64,000 nt of DNA from Mycobacterium sp. URHB0044. GTDB taxonomy: Bacteria; Actinomycetota; Actinomycetes; Mycobacteriales; Mycobacteriaceae. The stretch lies in the NCBI RefSeq assembly GCF_000620625.1, contig NZ_JIAW01000003.1, positions 62,001 to 126,000 on the forward strand. The letters are read 5' to 3'. Below, piece after piece: positions 63,901 to 64,000 of the stretch. The notes beneath the pieces are model-generated. The model saw nothing but the letters and a program-made list of their open reading frames with translations. It did no database searches and was not told the origin of the DNA. The number at the start of each line of letters is the position of its first letter. Position 1 is the stretch's first letter. The translations under genes and the position numbers were made by a program.

Positions 63901-64000
63901 GACCTCGATGAGGGCCTGCCGTTGCTCGGCTGACAACCCGGCCCACCACGTCGCGTTGGCCCGTGCTCGCTCCGCTGCGAGCTCGGAGGAACCTATGGGA
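51922..64000 (-). CDS. Giant multi-domain polymorphic toxin, N-terminus outside the window
   Basis: The frame is open at the window edge (64000) and gives 4,025 residues. Residues are numbered from the Leu codon at 63936. Domains in order: DUF1023 N-half (to ~200); glycerophosphodiesterase (~219-468; His225, Glu252, Asp254, His267, Glu334); full DUF1023 hydrolase (~512-890; Ser753 in GYSYG); papain-fold deamidase-like PL1 (~922-1056); GNAT1 (~1083-1312); PL2 (~1341-1475); GNAT2 (~1504-1735); PL3 (~1760-1895); GNAT3 (~1919-2150); PL4 (~2155-2290); GGDEF-like 1 (~2340-2545) and 2 (~2606-2810); GNAT4 (~2840-3072); DUF1023 copy 3 (~3096-3470; Cys3328 in GHCQG); PL5 (~3500-3635); three 105-residue repeats (3663-3977). 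PL domains are of the toxin glutamine-deamidase type with Cys-His-Asp. No transmembrane segment is visible. Export by an ESX system is inferred from the neighbours. It heads the toxin operon. Confidence 0.88.
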   Translation of the reverse strand, partial: PIGSSELAAERARANATWWAGLSAEQRQALIEVHAYRIGNAEGIPAVDRDTANRAFLQELRDRADKVQTKIDEFGHANGTERKLLARVNDVDLAVRMAEADAARAGLDPPLLLALDPSEFGGNGRAVLSFGADPYHADNVSWHTARQSVDRLGTVVRPALDQLQSTLQHTSSASAVVWVGDETSKPRLALHSDLAAFHAARDALSPATDGRPFTGNRVHTDASSSTAETSRPLWVPREAGSMVVAHRGASHEFPEQTLAAYREALRQGADGLETDIRLTKDGHLVCIHDKRIDRTSNGTGRVGDMTLAELQQYDFGSQHPSHELGDAEGDTGILTLDQLLQLVTEHDRPVTLFIEAKEHGGRLERELVALLDRHGLATPTTPDQSRVAVISFYPDAIWRVHRAAPDLPTVLLGSTAHHLAATVGATAIGPSIKTLRAQPELVDIAARQGLTTYCWTVNDESDVQFARDLGVGWIATDHPGRTGDMVHGEHVPAREKTAPTTDVPVEVTAADTAQVAESALAQRIPPVRPDELRNPLGPMEEARARARNNATWWNALTSEQRTALIETHPQHIGNAEGIPAADRHTANHRVLQQLRDRADQVQARIDDGARPSRADRKFLQQVNRLDLALRKAGADAARVGVDGPVLLAFDPAEFGGDGRAVLSFGDDPYTADSVSWHVPGVATTVHSLFGFYTESALNHLQSTRSENPTTSAASIAWIGYDTPSGMGIFRAAGHQLARTGGDLLYSDITAFNAARDTLAGDGSHFTGNHVFGYSYGSTTTGYAGQGGRLAGQISTVSLVGSPGVGPMRHAGDFGIGADHVFVASSSRDLVTALGGRTPGSSGRILGIGLGVDPAMDYFGAQRIAAEFTGGRNQLLTGGTHHAYYLDTGTGTHVRTESLANLGRIAAGRHDQVTTEAHRTVDGRRTLEPAANRSDHRIWNPPWRSDRDCAHVVADELSSMYGRDIRIAGTPSRSGTPARSLFEAAGTRAEFATYDDVAHRLIQLGDGSSAVLASRWAGGRNGGHAYLAINDGGEIQLYDPHTRQRSAWPPHWGENAVSRTAVGYLGAHGNPVSPLTVDTALQLGAADAVGHVRGLPADPDFVRRQEEYRAQDPATRHVDTRYAQSLADVIDDPSQASVNQLADDLSGMYGPHRIRFDEVDRFGNEVLLTGKILHGDTEIGTVQRGFARDSQGNLVAYHNGLVIKDEFTHQRGQGFSKALTAEMERFYVHSGVDRIELQSHDKGTRAWARRGFTWDPDPARLQQSLDRIRDAALHLSPQLSAEARTVLDELVQRLHPDHPRLPELIDIVDLAAPGVPNLGERLVDGVKVNFVRYLPSDVTTSTPQAHNGFGARLKRLFGIGGGSRSDQDCARTVADELSAMYEGRDIRVATARTPMGTPAWALFEAVGTRAEFATYDDVAGRLHRLGDGASAVLASRWAGGHRGGHAYLAVNEDGEIRLYDPHTRQRSGWPPHWGQGAVAHTAVGYLDADGNPVQPVNDVPLQLQLDAADLVGDVKGHAKDPDFQRAQAEYRAQDVSTREVNTRYAEPLADVVRNLDQQQVRQLADDLSGIYGPYRVEMWRAEISRAGEVIVAGYIFSGDEGIGFMQRTFVRGADGNLVARHDSVEIDQERFKFKGFSRSLSSQLEPYYARSGVDRIELSTEQDGGYVWARRGFTWNADTDKLEHSLQSVRDAAQRLMNWVSEDAQAVLLDTVQRLESDHPRLPEPIELASLATPDEPDLGRQLMYGTKWFGVKHLLGEPTVASTALTPSDFAASPARGLTDHFRGLNCAHLVANEVWEMYGREIRIEEPITSSGVPARALFEAIGSHARFATYDEVADELRRLGPGSSAVLASRWAGGRQGGHAYLAINVDDEIFLVESHSGRQQGWPPYWGEGAVARTAVGYLDPDGNPTHPLHDRVLQLSAADEIGDVAGPREGLEFQRAQEDYRAQDPTSRQVDTRYAEPLGDVVDDCWDRARVQQLAEDLSGMYGPYRVEFYPQNSADAVFFDGVIFSGTQEIGTMMRRFARDGDGNLVAHHILVSIDDEHFRGNGFSKALTSEFERYYQRSGFDRIQLATSQNGGYAWARRGFTWNPDPARLEPSLRNIRASAYHLRRTVSAEAARVLDDVMARLHPERSDLPDPIDLAALATPDEPDLGRRLMDGAQWNAVKYLRGDPAAETSSHNCAQMVTDELSARYGRDVRLGIAPSRSGVPARALFEAVGSSSRFATYDDVAQNLRELGERSAAVLASGWAHGGGRYGGHAYLAVNDGGLIHLVDPFTGERTGWPPAWGQHAVYRTAVGYLDANGDAVHPLGVDRPLHLYAAETVGDVKGHPDDGDGPLDGSRAQLEASTDTLGGGYPSPDDVELAGFWDRIGQLDLTASTPEAIAEAVYQPVPLDDVTNLYEGRVSGFKTGEVVRAQQHLAETMDNAFFVSADIANLRGLNQASADRTESNAHFSAMADIFRAGLTESGADVVPMRVGGDELGAVVVGDIDDEVIDSALATIRTRVKEYAQEHNLADIPHPKHPGQPEYNGVGLHLGYAEVLPDLDVRDIFNLADLGVDQSKTRSTDVAGGQGRATRADGVEPGGAATAYRAAGTRTGRETTGSEGEVAGRASTEGEPGHALSHRVRYPQPEDVRRAAFIDQAARIRDADPGAVLALHEPLRRDEVSDFYDGRGAAFKTGEVDRARRWTTETGGSGFFVSAQLVNLSGLNQHVQNRAEVANAHYRAVTEIFRTEIEATGATVVPMRTSGDRFDAVVVGRIEAATVDAAITAIHEEIGMYTRREGLSDIANPSNAERRGVHLRFGYADITTSRDAEGVVQTAEARMFGRKDFGDPRRAPETPIDDIPRPRQPAPAENPVFLREQRDYRAQDRTTRNVDTRFAEPLPDVLDNAGDGTNIDRLATDLSGGYGPYRVNFRGEGDGDVFLAGVIMRGDRAIGTVELDFFRDHTGDLIASIGWIAISDDTLQRKGFTQSLIGELEQYCQRSGVDRMSLATQDNGGVVWARLGFTWDRDPQRLQLSLDSVKSSALRLRDEVTDGARAVLDDIVARLDPQRSDLPEPRQLTEIATRDVPDLGRRLMDGTRWFAVKHLHGDVSPSSAQLANDALAQRIPPAGVTELVHPNGDAELAVERAQANATWWQGLSEDLRQAMVENHPVQIGNAEGIPPSYRHDANARALADWLRHRDQLQFRRDSGFRLGFDKQKELDFLNSVDDALRRGADAARTAGVDGPRLLKFDPSAFDGNGIAVVGFGVDPYLADSVSWHIPGRGMTIEQLGAGMGSALNHLSSVLHEDPTASAASVTWIGYDTVANDAARIGGETLYADIRAFNTGRDAWVTDGSHFGNNHVYGHCQGSTVVGHAGAGGRLDRTVRTVILFGSPGAGPINHAREFGQGVDVYVAASSTDSFTWEAGHTPGSRGTFLDGFGVDPAMDFFGAQRITAEFPLLRMAAAGDYDMHNFYYKFDDKSTGLRTESLANFGRIASGHVERVALEEQRAAKLPDQTQIYDPASVRPAVEDHRPPVVEPAENCAHAVAETLSTRYGHDVRIEARTSPTGVAARGLFEAVGSRAEFAPYAEVADRLVQLGSGSSAVLASRWAGTRHGGHAYLAVNDGGELYLVDARTGGRSGWPPHWGERAVAQTAAGFLDASGQPVRALGDNADELVAADAIGDVQGAPHEPVGPLGLPDYAPGTLSDVEATTVYSHGEQRMRELDEQLQREGMGAEERARILFEQKNSLRAWTRDLMSNRTAAEVLAANESTLTFDELVARNEAKGLSGDAVFDAIIDTATHGRFAPGSLSDVETTLVYSDFELRLRELNEQLVRDGMPVDERARLLSDLRSSLRGWTRELMSNRAAADWLAANESNPSFEDLVARYQTKGLTGDAVYEAIIDAATHSHYATGTLSNAETRTVYTTFELRMREVSEQLVRDDVGLEEQARTLYELRASIRTWTRALMADRETADYLTANEPNPTFEDLVARQRAKGRVGDEIYRAIIASATRSRASVNESLGIDPENPPELPPMRGPTNND
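52006..52950 (-). repeat. Three tandem 315-bp repeats (C-terminus of the giant toxin)
   Basis: Three in-frame copies of exactly 105 codons start at Tyr3663, Phe3768 and Tyr3873. Each has a (Y/F)A-x-G-(T/S)LS(D/N)-x-E opening, an RMRELxEQL helix, a (S/A)LRxWTRxLM segment and a DLVAR-x-x-x-KG end. The copies have diverged at the protein level, so this is an old duplication. It may be a binding or delivery module. Confidence 0.85.
57487..61176 (-). repeat. Tandem ~1.26-kb modules in the giant toxin
   Basis: Three papain-fold plus GNAT-like modules follow each other with a period of 419-420 codons (catalytic Cys at 927, 1347 and 1766). A fourth papain-fold copy (Cys2161) begins the next module at 395 codons, and its GNAT part is moved away by two inserted GGDEF-like domains. 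Conserved signposts are GGHAYLA, YRAQD, DLSG-x-YGP and WARRGFTW. Confidence 0.85.

Overview
The window is high-GC actinobacterial chromosome and looks like a fast-growing mycobacterium (Mycolicibacterium type). The reasons are the close match of the prrA-prrB pair to the M. tuberculosis two-component system, the type II citrate synthase gltA2 with a second citrate synthase citA, an ArfA-type BON domain, ESX (type VII) proteins including EccA, EspG, PE/PPE-like and WXG100 proteins, abundant TetR regulators, and dense operons with 4-bp ATGA/GTGA overlaps. Gene names come from recognition of protein sequence only; no search was run.

Layout. 0-11 kb is metabolic: a partial unknown gene, a TetR regulator divergent from an F420/NADP-type oxidoreductase, a TetR/PIG-L pair divergent from a flavin monooxygenase, a double-VOC protein, a bicupin, a small membrane protein, two coupled acyl-CoA synthetases and a LuxR-type regulator. 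11.06-11.58 kb is a noncoding cluster of palindromic repeats. 11.6-17.4 kb carries three ABC exporter genes, two of which look like the halves of an asymmetric heterodimer. 17.5-19.6 kb has a split chromate transporter and a phospholipase D-like protein. 19.7-24.6 kb resembles the M. tuberculosis Rv0897c-Rv0903c neighbourhood: prrA, prrB, an ArfA-like BON lipoprotein that lacks the OmpA domain, an FKBP, a DUF2630 protein and a phytoene-desaturase-like oxidoreductase. 24.6-38.3 kb holds a cyclase-ATPase regulator, a MarR/MFS efflux pair, gltA2, two tandem TetR paralogues, an MFS pump, pdxH, citA, a maleylpyruvate-isomerase-like protein, a cytochrome P450 and a VOC protein.

38.3-64 kb is the exciting part: a type VII secretion accessory island joined to a giant polymorphic-toxin operon. 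On one side are an EspI/MinD-like ATPase and EccA, divergent from an EspH-like protein, a YbaB/EspL-like protein, two candidate secreted pairs, EspG and a WXG100 pair. No membrane-core genes (eccB, eccC, eccD, eccE, mycP) are visible. Convergent with this, on the minus strand, is a gene that is still open at the window edge (over 4,020 codons). It carries, in order, an N-terminal half of a DUF1023 alpha/beta hydrolase interrupted by a glycerophosphodiesterase domain, a full DUF1023 hydrolase, three tandem modules of papain-fold glutamine-deamidase-like plus GNAT-like domains, a fourth papain-fold domain followed by two GGDEF-like domains and a fourth GNAT-like domain, a third DUF1023 domain with Cys in place of the nucleophile Ser, a fifth papain-fold domain and three 105-residue C-terminal repeats. 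Behind it follow two small genes, a protein with an Imm35/YrhB-like N-terminus, an EspC-like protein and a WXG-headed 750-residue protein. The working model (inference) is that the ESX accessory genes recognise and deliver this effector set through an ESX core encoded elsewhere, and that one or more of the small or Imm35-like proteins acts as chaperone or immunity factor.
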